A stretch of DNA of 64,000 bases from Antitrichia curtipendula (Eukaryota > Streptophyta > Bryopsida > Hypnales > Leucodontaceae). The stretch is from assembly GCA_951230915.1 (NCBI GenBank), contig OX579634.1, forward strand, positions 18,378,725 to 18,442,724. Reading direction: 5' to 3'. The translations under genes and the position numbers were made by a program. This document shows, piece after piece, positions 10,618 through 21,358 of the stretch (position 1 is the first letter of the stretch; the number at the start of each line of letters is the position of its first letter). Under the pieces are notes generated by a model, which had not been told where the DNA came from, ran no database searches, and saw only the letters and a program-made list of their open reading frames with translations.

Positions 10618-11182
10618 CTAAAGATTTTTTAATGGGTGCTTTGTCCTTGGGGCACTGTCCCTGGCAAACATAAGTGGATCATATGATGGAGGAAGGCCAC
10701 ATCGAATCTTAGCAATGAGCAATTTTTCAGTTATCATTTCTCCCAGATCATTAAGTTGTTTGTATAGCTTTTGCAGTGTACTAATGTATACTGCTATTGA
10801 ATCCTTATTACCTAGCTTGCAACAAAAATACTTCTCTTGCAATGCTATTGTACTCATCAGATTGCTTATTGTGATAAGCTTAGAACTGTGTCCACATTTC
10901 ACAAAAGGTTTCACAATTAATTACTTCTTGTTTGTGGTAGGAATCGATTGATCCTAAGATGGCTACAATAGCCTACAAGTTATCTCGCTACTCCCACTAT
11001 GACTTCTCTTCATCGCTTATAGAATTGACTTTCTGTTTAGTTTTGTTCACAATTGTAAACAGATAACGAGACTTAAAGATGAACGACATGCACATTTTCC
11101 ATAATGAAAAATTTGAACCATCATATCTCTCGACTGTGTTGACTTCTTTGATCTTTGATGACATAGCCATATTCTGAGCCAT
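10618..11182 (-). pseudogene. copia gag remnant
   Basis: Two frames. 10997-11182 starts MAQNMAMSSKIKEVNTVERY and contains DGSNFSLWKMCM, the classic copia gag opening. 10618-10914 contains LQKLYKQLNDLGEMITEKLL and CGLPPSYDPLMF, matching the UBN2-type gag domain. The two are out of frame with each other. Confidence 0.85.
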
Positions 11183-11412
11183 CTTTCATAAACTCTCTCC
11201 AAAATGTATTCCTCTTGGATTCTTCACTAACTTCTTCAAAATATCAATTTCTCTTTTGTGTCCTACTTCTTGGATTAACTTTACACTCTCAACGCAACTA
11301 ACTGTGGGTCCATAATCAATTGAATCTAAGGAACCAGACAAGCATTCATATAACACATGTTTATCAAACTGCTTCTATTACAAATTCCGTTGTGCACATA
11401 GCCATGAAGGCA

Positions 11413-11579
11413 ATACAACAAAGATAGTATTTACAGCATTGGGAAGGTGGGAAGTTGTAGTGCCCGGGAGAGAGACAACTAGAGTCATCCACTAGATCAA
11501 GAAACATCTAACAATAGATAGCATCCATTACAGCTAGTGATCACTTTCAATATTTGGAGCAATGTCCAATCACATTTGC
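11413..11579 (-). repeat. Right (5') LTR of copia element
   Basis: Direct repeat of 6255-6419. Because the element is on the minus strand this is its 5' LTR. Immediately beyond it is a fragment of a TTAA-type element. Confidence 0.65.
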
Positions 11580-11582
11580 TTT

Positions 11583-11830
11583 GACTTAGATAAAGTACAA
11601 AAATCTCCAATTTTCTTCACTTCAATTGCAAATATCATGCAATTCATGTAGTCAAAGTTTTGAAATTTCTTCCACACTTTTGTACCAATCTAGTGCAAGA
11701 TCCCATAGTTTGACATGAAAAAAAAACAATTCTTAAAGCTTCTTGCACTGTGTAATAGAAATGGTAGTTTTGAGTGGAATTTGATGAAGAAAAGGCCTTA
11801 GAAATTTAAGATTTACTGTAAGGGGTTGTT
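11583..11830. mobile_element. TTAA-element subfamily A, 3' fragment
   Basis: Resembles the last 250 bp of the elements at 1570-2504 and 13379-14299: a TGCAAGATCCCATAGTTTGACATG block, then ATGGTAGTTTTGAGTG and AAAAGGCCTTAG. It has no clear TTAA end, so it is a truncated relic. Confidence 0.6.
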
Positions 11831-12600
11831 TATTCCAAAATCAAAGTGAAGGACACTTCAATTCTCACAAGTTTATTGGCAAATAAATAGGTTGCAATAA
11901 AAACATATTGCTTTGTTGAAGTATTTGACACTAATGATGATATGTTCACAATGTCAAACTACAATAAATTACTCATTCTTAGGATTTTTCAAGCAGATTA
12001 GAATCAAGAATTGAAAATTGAGAAATCTTCAATTTGTTGGTAGTAGTTAGTAGTAAAAATTATCCTTTTGAATTTTGAAGTGAAGTTGAAAAACATAGAA
12101 AGTCATAAGCCCAATAATTTAATCCGTAGATATTTTATTTTTTGAGACAAAACTCCACATAGATCTTTCTAAAATATAATCTATGGATTCTTGCCTAAAT
12201 CATTTTAATCAGTGAGAGTTTAGGGTTTCTTTAGATACACCTATTTTCAACACTTTAAAAATTTAGAAAATTTTTATATAGTATCCAAAAAATACATAAG
12301 CAAGGCAATTAAAATTCGCTTTTGTCCTCCAACAAGATTCAATAAAAATTAGGCAATTTAATAATTTATTATTTATTTGTTTCAATATTTGTTCCTATTA
12401 TTAGAAAATTAGATAATTTAATAATAAGAACAATGCTTGACCTTTTTACAATGGTTAATTTCAAATGAATTACTTTAAAATAAAAAACAAGCATTATGAT
12501 TAGAGTGATATATAAAAAATGGATGAATATCCAAAGCTAAGGATTATCTTCATTTTTCTTAAAAGACATTTTCTATTCACAATGACCTTGAATTGCAAAG
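11831..12600. other. AT-rich DNA, nothing recognised
   Basis: Very AT-rich, with no frame longer than background and no repeat shared with the rest of the window that I could see. Confidence 0.4.
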
Positions 12601-13340
12601 TTAATTCCTAAAAGTTTTTTACTATGTTTTCACCAAAAACACTCCAAAACTGCCATTTCTATTGTAAGTACCAAATTTTAGAAAAAAAACACATTTTTGG
12701 ACACATGAAATTGTAGGATCTTGTAGTTAGCTGGATTGAAAAGATTTGGAAAAGATTTCAAAAAAATTCACCATGTAGATTGCAAGATATTAGCATTTGA
12801 GGTGACAAAAATCAATTTTTTGGTTCTGAAAACCTCCAGGGAGTTGCACTTCACAAGGTTACATTTGTATGAAAATATGTCTATGTTGGTGGTTACTCTT
12901 TGGAATCATTTTGCAAGTCAAGTTGGCTACATGCTTGAAAAAAATTTAGCATTTGGAATTGTACAACATGTAGAAAAAAATTACTAAGTAGAAAAATGTT
13001 GAGAATGATTCAAATTAAATACTAAATTGTTGAGAATTTATTTATGGAATTGAAAAATGTCAATCCCAATGGTTGTAATGTTGTAATAAAAAATCTACAC
13101 CTAATGATTTTATTTTATTTCTAAAAACATTGAAAGTTGAGTTAAATAAAGGACTTCAAAGTTTATCTTAGAATAGGGATTTTGTAACTACCTGCAAACT
13201 ACCCACAAACTAGAACTTTTCATAACTTTCATCTCAATTATCAAAATGGAATGATTCAAAGCTTTCCTCGTATAAATAAATCTAAAGAACTAGTTTCAAA
13301 TTTTTATTTCTTAAAAAAACGTTTTTAAAGATGTTTTTTT
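12601..13340. mobile_element. TTAA element, subfamily B, truncated inverted copy
   Basis: Starts at a TTAA (12601-12604) followed by TTCCTAAAAG. It shows the same order of blocks as 17381-18301: ACTATGTTTTCACCAAAAAC, TGCCATTTCT, TAGGATCTTGTAG, GGAATTGTACAACATGTAG, then CCCACAAACTAGAAC. The far end is missing and a subfamily A copy begins at 13375. Confidence 0.7.
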
Positions 13341-13374
13341 CTTTTTCCTTTTTTCTTTTTTCCTAGCTTCTTCT

Positions 13375-14303
13375 TTAACCACTAAAAGACCATTGTCCCT
13401 TCGGGGGACAAATGGAATTTCGGGCAGGTACCTACGCTAAATTTTTGTCGTGATTTTCTTAAACTTTTTTTGAAGATAGAAACTGATAAGCTTTGTGGGA
13501 ATATAGTTTTTTTCACAATCGGTGCCTGGGAACAACAGTTATGACCAAATAAGCTCAAAACAGGGGACGGGGGGCAGCCTGGGCCGCAAAAAAAAATTTG
13601 CAAAACTTTGAATTTTTTTTTAAAATTTTTTTTTTCTCATAGAATATATTTTTTTCTATCTAGAAAGATTTGATTCATTTCATTTGGATTTGTTATGAGA
13701 AAGTTATGGACATTCTTGTTTTTTGGGTAGTTAGAGCATCTTCTTGAAAAAAATAACTTCTAGGATTCATTTCTGAATGCAATTTTTCAAAATTTTCAAT
13801 TTTTTTTTTTTACATGGTTTATCTTACTTGCTAGAAAAATCTCACCATTGGGATTAGTGCATTTTAATTCCATTTAAAATATTTGAATATTTTAGATTTT
13901 CCTTCTATCTTGTACTTACTTCTATTTAACAATTTTTTTAAGAATGATAATTAAGTTTTTCTGAACTTTTTTTTTCACCCTTGACTCTCAACTCAATTCT
14001 CTAATTGAAGGATTTAAAGCTCAAAATGCTGTAGTGAAAAAATTTAAGTTAAAAATGTTTGAAGTCAAAAAATCTAGTCTTGCAATGTGCTAAGAAACTT
14101 GTTTTTTTCAATGCAGATATCTTGCAATCTGTGCGGTCAAAAATTCTAAAAAAAATTCCACACATTCTTATACTAGTTATGTGTAAGATCCTACGATTAT
14201 ATGTGCAAAAAAATATTTTTCAAATTCTTTTACTCTTTGCTATAGAAATGACAGTTTTGAGTGTTTTTTGGCAAAAAAAAGGCCTTGGGCCTTAAGGGGT
14301 TAA
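13375..14303. mobile_element. TTAA-flanked transposon, subfamily A, copy 2
   Basis: A 921-bp element (13379-14299) between TTAA at 13375-13378 and 14300-14303. Ends are CCACTAAAAGACCATTGTCC and GGGCCTTAAGGGG. It is collinear with the copy at 1570-2504 throughout, including TCGGGGGACAAATG, GGGACGGGGGGCAG and the terminal GGCAAAAAAAAGGCCTTGGG. No transposase. Confidence 0.8.
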
Positions 14304-14791
14304 GATTCTAGGTACTTGACATGTATTTTGAGATAATCTTCCAGAATCTATCTATTGCTTTAGCAACAATGTACTAGAAGCTATGGAATTCTAAGGTCCC
14401 ATTTTGCCAATTTTGATGGAGAATCCATTTATAAGTCCCATGTTAATATTAACAATCCCCTCCCCAGTCGAGCTGGAAAAATATGGATGAACTCTAAGCT
14501 AATTCTCCATAATATGACAAGATTTCCTTTGTAAAGCAAATTTGACAATATATGGGAAGATGTATACATAACATTTAGTAGCAGAGGGAAGGGCTGCCTT
14601 CCCCCTGACAGAATGGTGTGGAATATTCCACACCATCAGTAGCTATGGGGACACGTGTCAAAATTTGTCAGAGGGTAAGTCAGTTGGCTGCAACTGTACA
14701 ACATACATTAAAAATTAAAACAAAACCAATGTCCAAACACCCATTAAATCAAACACACAATAATCAGCATTCTACACCTATACATTGTATG
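14304..14791. other. Intergenic DNA with a 24-bp perfect palindrome
   Basis: No gene seen. A perfect 24-bp palindrome lies at 14613-14636, centred on GGAATATTCC. It could be a dimer-binding site or a transposon end; there is no further support for either. Confidence 0.35.
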
Positions 14792-14912
14792 TTTTGAAAA
14801 CTTAAAACATTATTGGTTTTGTATGAATGCAAGCCAAAAACATGATTCATTATTTTTCTAACTTTTGGCTTGCATTCATATAAATCTAATACTATTTTGA
14901 GTTTTCAATGGT
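14792..14912. repeat. Short foldback
   Basis: Arms of about 45 bp around a 25-bp loop. The inner arm TATGAATGCAAGCCAAAA is matched by TTTTGGCTTGCATTCATA. It directly precedes the larger hairpin at 14922-15500. Confidence 0.6.
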
Positions 14913-14921
14913 AAAGAAAGC

Positions 14922-15500
14922 TATATATATACACTTGGAGTGGTAGGAGGTAGAACAGCCCATGTGGGATAAACAAGTTAGAATTTGTTGTTTGTGAAGC
15001 ACTCATAGTTAAGTCAAAAACAAATAATTTTGTTAAAAGTGAAATTTCAGACCTTATTTAGGCATAGTAGAATGATTCTTCTCAAAAAACTTTGAACTAA
15101 AAGAAGTTGTTAAGTGAAGATAAGTTTCATCTCCGAAAATCCGTTTGGCATTTTGAATATCCAATCAAAAGTTATGGACAAATTTGAGAGAGGGGTTGGA
15201 AAAATGTTAAAGAAATTGTCCATTCCAACCCCTCTCTCAAATTTGTCCATAACTTTTGATTGGATATTCAAAATGCCAAACGGATTTTTGGAGGTGAAAC
15301 TTATCTTCACTTACCAACTTCTTTTAGTTCAAAGTTTTTTGAGAAGAATCATTCTAATATGCCTAAATGATGTCTAAAATTTCACCTTTAACAAAATTAT
15401 TTGTTTTTGACTTAACTATGAGTGCTTCACAAACAACAAATTCTAACTTGTTTATCCCACATGATTTGTTCTACCTCCTACCAACCCATGTGTATATAAA
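14922..15500. repeat. Long hairpin element with about 270-bp arms
   Basis: An almost perfect inverted repeat centred near 15212. Both arms contain CAAGTTAGAATTTGTTGTTT, GACTTAACTATGAGTG-type blocks, and AATATCCAATCAAAAGTTAT next to GGGGTTGG. A transcript would fold into a very long duplex, so the locus is a candidate small-RNA source. It is likely a foldback transposon. The two mirror-image frames at 15110-15377 are by-products of the palindrome. Confidence 0.8.
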
Positions 15501-17054
15501 GAGTATCTTCTCAGAAGAAATCTCAAAATGAGTTATTGATGGCAAATGGTAAGATTACAAGAGTGTATTACTCATTGGATTTTTAGTGTTTTTGGCAAAC
15601 TAGATTTGTATGTTTGGTCCTAAAATTAACAGAAGAAAGTGGAGAATATCATAATTTACTGTCACTATCCCGGTACCGAAGCTTGCATTAATGCTGAGAG
15701 GATGAATTCTGTGGATGAGGACTCCAGAGAGGAAAAGGCAGCCTCTCTGAAGGCTAATGAATGTTATGTAGTCACTTTGATTAGACTGACTAAATAATAA
15801 AAGGATCCTACTGTTAAATTGGTCCCTTGGGCTGCCCGCCTGCCCCTGCTACCAACATAACTCCAAGCTTTATATTGGTTGGTGAACAGGGGTGGTCGTG
15901 TATTCATTAGGCCACGGTGGGTGTGATTTGAGGCTATTATGAGTTATGGAGGATGATAAAGTGAGTGATTACTGGAGCCTTCATTAATTAATTGGTATTT
16001 TTGGGCCTTCCTGCTTCTATGAACCGATCACGGCTGCACTGAACTTGGACAGTCCCTTGTGGCTAATCCAACTCTATGATGGATTAAAGTCATTAAACAT
16101 TTATGTTCTTGTAATTGTACGTGTGAAAACGATAACAAGTGGTGTAGGCTTAAGACACCTGACATACACTTTCTAACTAACTACGTGTTTGTTTGATTGT
16201 ATGCCTTGGGTGCAGGTGAGGTCTACACCCTCAAAGAAGATTACTAGCCTTTACACATATACGTTTATATTATGAAAATATTTCACACAGCTACTCTTTG
16301 TTGTATTGTCCTTGGAACATGCAATATTGGAATTATCGTAGTACTTGGCTCTCTACCTTTTTCAGCTCCTATAACTATGTTAAACAATGAGGTTACCTAT
16401 TCTTGGTAAACTTTGGCTTGGGTTTTCCTCTTGCAAAAAAGTGCAAATATATGAATGATAGCCTCTATTCAATGGATTCCTAAATCTTTTTGCCTTGAAA
16501 AAAAATGTATGCATGTAACTATGCTTACTAAACCTTATATTCTCTATTTTTTTGAATTTTTCTTGCATTACAAAAAAAGTGTGGGCATAGTGGTCTTTAT
16601 AAGCTATGTTTGGGTACTTTTTGTGCATGACTATAAAAGTGAGTGAATGACTACTAGAGTTTTCACAATACATTTTGTTGGACTTTTTTTGCTTTGCAAA
16701 AAAGTGGTTGAGTGCTTGTTAGATACTTAGACACTATGCAATGTTTTTTTACACTTTTTTTGTCTTAAGAAAAGAAAGGACATTCGAGAGTTTTTTTAAT
16801 AAATAATAGACATTATGCTTTAGCAATCACTACAGATGATGACTTGGAATAATTTTTATTCTAAGACTTCTTAGATTCTAGCATTAATGCTTGAGTTACC
16901 TTGATTATAAAATACACAAGGATAAGGACATAAGCTATATACTAACAAAACTTAGACAAACACAAGGAACAAGAAAGTGTCCTTGTGAAGCAATCTATTT
17001 AGCATGGATGAAGCTTAGATGTGTGCGCAGTTCCTAGGATGTTCCAACGAAGTT
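15501..17054. other. Intergenic DNA, no gene recognised
   Basis: Moderately AT-rich. 15660-16250 is less AT-rich (CCCGGTACCGAAGC, GGGCTGCCCGCCTGCCC) but holds no protein-like frame. The overlapping frames at 16380-16673 lack any family signature. Confidence 0.35.
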
Positions 17055-17279
17055 CATTTTCCCTTACCCGGGCTATTCGGTGTACAATGAAATCTGCATA
17101 TCATACAATAACTTTTTAACCATGTAGTTAAAAGTTATGAAAATTGTTGGGCCTTAAAGCTACTCTTTGGGTACATGTGTGATAATATTTTAAAGAAATA
17201 AAATAAAATTTTCATTCATAGTGAGCTGCCCAAAATCGCTATGTTGCCAAAAAAAATAGTTTAGTGTTGTATGGGTTAA
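17055..17279. mobile_element. TTAA element, subfamily B fragment
   Basis: Matches the terminal 220 bp of subfamily B in inverted orientation (AATAACTTTTTAACCATGTA, TTGTTGGGCCTTAAAGCTAC, GAGCTGCCCAAAATCGCTAT). It ends at GGG-TTAA (17276-17279). Confidence 0.65.
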
Positions 17280-17376
17280 TAAACTTCATCTGAAGTTCAT
17301 CAAACATGATAACTTTCTAACATTTGAAACCATTGTTTAGTGCTTCTTTTAGAAGAGAAGAGAATTTTTTTACTAA

Positions 17377-18305
17377 TTAACCCCTAAAGTTCTGTGACTA
17401 TGTTTTCAACAAAAACGCTCAAGAACTGCCATTTTTAGTACAAGTATCAAATTCTTGAAAAAAAACTTTTTTTGACACATATAACCGTAAGATCTTGTAG
17501 TATGTTGATTAGAGAACATGTGGTAAAAATTTCAGAAATTTCCACCACGTGGATTGCAAGATATAAGCATTCAAAATCACTGAAATTGTTTTTTTGACCC
17601 TGCAAAAAACTGGGCAGCTGCACTTCACAAGCTCACTTTTATATGAAAAAATGTCTAAAATGGTGCTGCTGCTTTGGATTCTTTTTCCTAGACAAGTTGG
17701 CTATATGTTTAAAAATTTCACATTGTTTGGAATTGTACAACACATAGGAAAAAAATAGTAAGTTTGTAGAATGAAGTAGAGAATGATTCAAAATACAAAA
17801 TTGTTAAGAATTTTGGTATGGAATTGAAAAATCCCAATCCCAATGGTTGAAATGTTGTAATAAGCAATCTACATCCTATAATTTTATTTTTTTTCAAAAA
17901 TATTGAAAATTGAGTAAGATAAAGGAGTTCAAAGTTTATTTTAGAGTAGAGATTCCATAACTACCCACAAACTAAAACTCCTCATAACTTTTGACTCAAT
18001 GGTCAAAATGGAATAATTAAAAGCTTTCCATGCATATATAACTCTAGAAAACCAATTTCAAATTTTTGTTTCTGAAAAAAGTGATTTTTTTTAATCTGCC
18101 TGGACTGCCCGTTTACAAAAAAAAGCAACATACCATGCCATAACTCTTAAATTACATTTCCAAATGTCATAAAATTTAGTTCAAATGAAAGGTACTCCTC
18201 ATCCACAACTTCTATTAAAGTTTCAACCTCAAACTTGTAAACCACATGTACTTGCCCAATTTTTTTATGTTGCCAAATTTTGTAGGGTGGTCCTTTAGGG
18301 GTTAA
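17377..18305. mobile_element. TTAA-flanked transposon, subfamily B, inverted copy
   Basis: A 921-bp element (17381-18301) between TTAA at 17377-17380 and 18302-18305. Left end CCCCTAAAGTTC, right end GGTCCTTTAGGGG. It is the reverse complement of the elements at 25545-26489 and 43023-43956, collinear with them over most of its length. Confidence 0.8.
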
Positions 18306-19329
18306 AAGGATTATAATGCAGAATTTTAATGCATTATTTCTTTACATTTTGTTTTTTACAAAAATTATTCCTTTACCACCCAAATTCGTTTTCTGAATTT
18401 TTACATCCTCTTATTTATATCTTTGTATATCATTCACCTTTAACATCAGGGTCTAAGCCTCTAATGTAATCACGAGTAACTGAAAATCTTTTGCAAAACT
18501 AACACTGAACCATCTTTTGCAACAAACTAACAAATTTCTTGCCCATGATATATTGCCTAAGAACAAGAGGTCAAATTGTGGCAAATTCTTTGGTCAAGTT
18601 CTTTATGTATGGCCATAACAAATATTGTAACTCCACTGCAATAGTTGGGAGTATAAAAAACAATCCACTTACTCAAGCCACAATAAGGGAAGGGCACCCA
18701 TTGTTGCCACTTTCTACTTGGAGTCATAAAGGATGTATATGTAATTTAAAAATTTTCAACTTTGAAAATTCAAAATATATTTTTTGTATGTTAAATTTTT
18801 TTGAAATGACTTGATTTGAATTTGTATTTCTCTTGAGGTCTCTTAAATATCATATTCTAGAAAAATGACCACATGATATTGTGGAATTATAAAAAAGTGG
18901 AATTATTGGTATTCCTACCTTGTATGAAATGAGGCAATTTAATATAGCAACTCACTGAATTGAGTTAGAAAATTGGGTGCATTAATGACGACTAAGGAGC
19001 ACTACCTAAGGAAGATGATAGGTATCTAGTTGTTTTGCCAGTAACAAAGAATAATGAAAAATCCTCACATGTAAGATTGAATTTTGAAAGAGAACCACAT
19101 GACTCACTTTTTGACTACAAGTTCAATTGTTCTATATTGTGAGGGTGCAATCAATAGTTTTTAGTTCATAGTGAGTATAGTTAGTAAAGCAAAAGTGTTA
19201 TTTCACATTCACAAATTGTCTACAAAATTTAGTATTGTTTCACGATATGACATAATCATTGCCTTGTGAGAATCTATATAGTATAATGTGGTATTGTTGC
19301 TTCAAAAGGGATAAAATACACTTTATGTA
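18306..19329. other. AT-rich DNA, no gene recognised
   Basis: A 91-codon frame at 18539-18814 has no recognised motif and a composition that does not convince me. The part near 19000-19329 could be the 5' region of the Tc1-like element that follows. Confidence 0.35.
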
Positions 19330-19462
19330 GCCAAATGGCTCAGTCAATTCACTGTTGAGAAAATTAGAAAGAAGCAACTTCCTAATGCCAAACTATCTAT
19401 AAGACGAAGACCATCTATTTTCTTAGATTCCTTGAAGTGAAATTTTTTGAAAGTGGTGATGA

Positions 19463-19783
19463 CATTACAAAAAATATGAGGCCTCCGGAAGGCCGTTAAG
19501 CCTGGACCCCATAGTGATACTACGGAGTCTTTTTTCAAAAAAAATAATTCAGAAACTGAAATTCTGACGTGGTCGAAGTTCCACGCCAGCGCTGACGTCA
19601 GCGCCACATCAGCGTGACGTCACTTTTCAATTTTTTTTTCGGGAAAAAAAAAAAAAAAAAAAGAAGTTATTTTTTTTCAAAAAAAAAAAGATTTTTTTCT
19701 TTTTTTCTTTTTCCGTAATATCACCTGCGGGTCCCGAAAATCAGCACTCACGGCCTTGTTGAGGCCTCATATTTTTTGTAATG
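19463..19783. mobile_element. MITE with CATTACAAAAAATATGAGGC ends
   Basis: 321 bp with 23-bp perfect terminal inverted repeats beginning CATTACAAAAAATATGAGGC. It is inserted in the Tc1-like gene. The interior is GC-rich, then a long A/T tract. It contains TGACGT at 19564 and the palindrome TGACGTCA at 19593-19600 and 19615-19622. Flanks GATGA and TTGGA do not give a clear target duplication. The end sequence recalls CACTA/hAT-like MITEs, but the superfamily is open. Confidence 0.7.
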
Positions 19784-20349
19784 TTGGAAGGTTTGATACT
19801 GCTACTATTGCTTGCAAATAAATTAGGCAATAATTTTCTAGTGAGATTAGTATCTAGACAATGCAATGAGCATTAAACTTGGTAGGTTTGGAGGCTTGCA
19901 TACAACAAATTAAACTTCACTTTGGTAAAAAAAAGAACATCCAACCTCATTTAGATTTTGCCAAATCTCATAAGATTTAGATCTTTGCAAATTGGAGGCA
20001 ATTATTTTTGTAGATAAGACTAAAATCAATCATTTTTGCTCAAATGGTCATTCATGGTGTTGGGTTTGGGGTGGAGAAGGTCTCATAAAATAAATAGTGA
20101 AAAAACAATGAAGCATGGCAAAAGCCAAGTAATGATTTGGAGATGTATAAGTGCAATAGGACCTAGTTTGATTTGCAAGATAGAATTTAGAATGAATCAC
20201 TACAAAACATGTTCAAAGTTCCACTTAAAATCCATCTATGGTCATATTTCAATATGACAATGATCCGAATTACATACAATAATAAAAATGATAGAGTGGC
20301 TATCAAAGCAATCTTTCAATGTCTAAACTGACTTGTACAATCACTTGAC

Positions 20350-20733
20350 TTAATCCCTAAATGCCTGAGGCACCAAATTTGGGTGTCAATAATACTTTGA
20401 AACTATAAATTGATTGGAGTTATGCATGTTATGCCCTTCAACCTCATATTTTTTTGGTGACCAACTTTTTAGAATTGACATGTGAAAAGAAGATTGAAAG
20501 ACTTCAAATCATTTTCACAACTTTAATACACTCATAATCAAGCATTATAATCTTTCAATATAAGTGAGATTGTTGTGTTATCTTTTTCCATGTGATCTCT
20601 AACATATCTAGTTTGGTTTTGTATGGTTACAATACAATTTTTTTGATAAAACTTATCAAAATGTTGGCTTTTTTGTTCAATTAAGAGCAAATTCTAGGAA
20701 GCTCAAATTAAGCCTTGGTCAATTAGGGGTTAA
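20350..20733. mobile_element. Short TTAA-flanked element inside the Tc1 transposase
   Basis: A 376-bp insert (20354-20729) between TTAA at 20350-20353 and 20730-20733. Ends are TCCCTAAATGCC and GGTCAATTAGGGG, which are imperfect inverted repeats of the same type as subfamilies A and B. Transposase coding sequence reads up to the left TTAA (S-L-D-L) and resumes right after the right TTAA (N-P-I-E-H-L). Removing the insert and one TTAA restores the conserved S-x-D-L-N-P-I-E motif, so TTAA is the duplicated target. Confidence 0.85.
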
Positions 20734-20829
20734 ATCCTATAGAACATCTATAGGCAATACTAAAAAGGAGGCCCAACAATTATCCAACACCTTCCAAGAA
20801 TTATGGAAATGTGCACAAGACATTCCATT

Positions 20830-21345
20830 CACTACAAGAGAAAGGGGTGATTTAAGTGTATTTTTACCTATACGTGAAGCTTTGAAACATTCTATTTGGA
20901 CTAGGGATGAGAAAGTTATGGACAATCTTATTTTTTGGGGCAATTCAAGCATCTTCTTGAAAAAAAACTTTTTGTTCAACTTTGAATGCTAATATCTTCC
21001 AATCCGTACGGTCAAATTTGATGAAATTTTTACTACATGATCTCAGACAAGTTAAGTACAAGATCCTACGGTTAAAATTTTTGAAAAAACAAAAAAATTG
21101 GTTTCCTTAAGTGAATACATCAAAAGTGATAGTTTTGAGTGTTTTTTTGGCAGAAAACACCCTCGGGGCTTTGGGGGTTAAGTAATGACCTTTATGGAGA
21201 TTTTCAATAAAAATTTATTATACATACATGTATTTATAGTAAATTTTTATTGAAAATCTCCATAAAGGTCATTACTTAATATCTTATCTCTAGGACTATA
21301 CTTAAAAACACACTTAAAACACCCCTATTACTTTACAATATTGTA
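20830..21345. mobile_element. Second CACTA-like palindromic MITE, interrupted
   Basis: Begins CACTACAAGAGAAAGGGGTG like the copy at 7665. Its right arm (about 21185-21330) mirrors the left: AGTAATGACCTTTATGGAGA pairs with its reverse complement around a TATACATACATGTATT centre, then AAAACACCCC. The left arm is interrupted by a subfamily A-type fragment at 20866-21177. The right terminus is degraded, so the end coordinate is approximate. Confidence 0.7.
20866..21181. mobile_element. TTAA element fragment inside the CACTA-like hairpin
   Basis: Contains the subfamily A 3' block (AAGTACAAGATCCTACGGTT, GATAGTTTTGAGTGTTTTTT, GGCAGAAAACACC) and ends GGCTTTGGGGG-TTAA (TTAA at 21178-21181). The hairpin sequence resumes with GTAATGACC. 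The intact opposite arm reads TTAA next to GTAATGACC in mirror form (21276-21279), so insertion was at that TTAA. The left part of the element and some hairpin sequence are deleted. Confidence 0.75.
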
Positions 21346-21358
21346 AGGTAAGAGGCTG

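Larger units (their letters stand above)
6255..11579 (-). mobile_element. Ty1/copia LTR retrotransposon, decayed
   Basis: Read on the minus strand the order is gag, protease, integrase, reverse transcriptase, RNase H, which is the copia order. Direct-repeat ends are visible: 6255-6419 (cut by the gap) and 11413-11579 share about 165 bp, for example GACAACTAGAGTCATCCA and AAGAAACATCTAACAATAGA. The pol region is broken by stops and frameshifts and by a 203-bp MITE at 7665-7867, so the copy cannot be autonomous. Exact LTR ends, primer-binding site and target duplication could not be established. Confidence 0.9.
19330..20829 (+). pseudogene. Tc1/mariner-like transposase, decayed and multiply interrupted
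   Basis: Translated remnants follow the order of a Tc1-like transposase. An N-terminal part holds TVEKIRKKQLPNAKLSIRRR then a G-R-P-like motif (19340-19440). Then come KPHLDFAKSHK-like (19945-19980), DKTKINHFCSNGHSWCWVW (20010-20067), HGKSQVMIWRCISAIGPSL (20112-20170), QYDNDPNY (20250-20275) and QSLDLNP-I-E (20335 plus 20734). The distance from the Asp codon at 20256 to the Glu codon, not counting the inserted TTAA element, is 106 nt; a DD34E enzyme would give 105. So this is a Tc1-type DD34E sequence with one extra base. Stops and frameshifts abound. It is interrupted by a MITE (19463-19783) and a TTAA element (20350-20733), and cut at 20830 by a CACTA-like hairpin. Confidence 0.8.

Noticed and set aside
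15110..15377. Two overlapping frames on opposite strands with near-identical proteins
   Set aside because: Produced by the palindrome at 14922-15500 reading the same on both strands.
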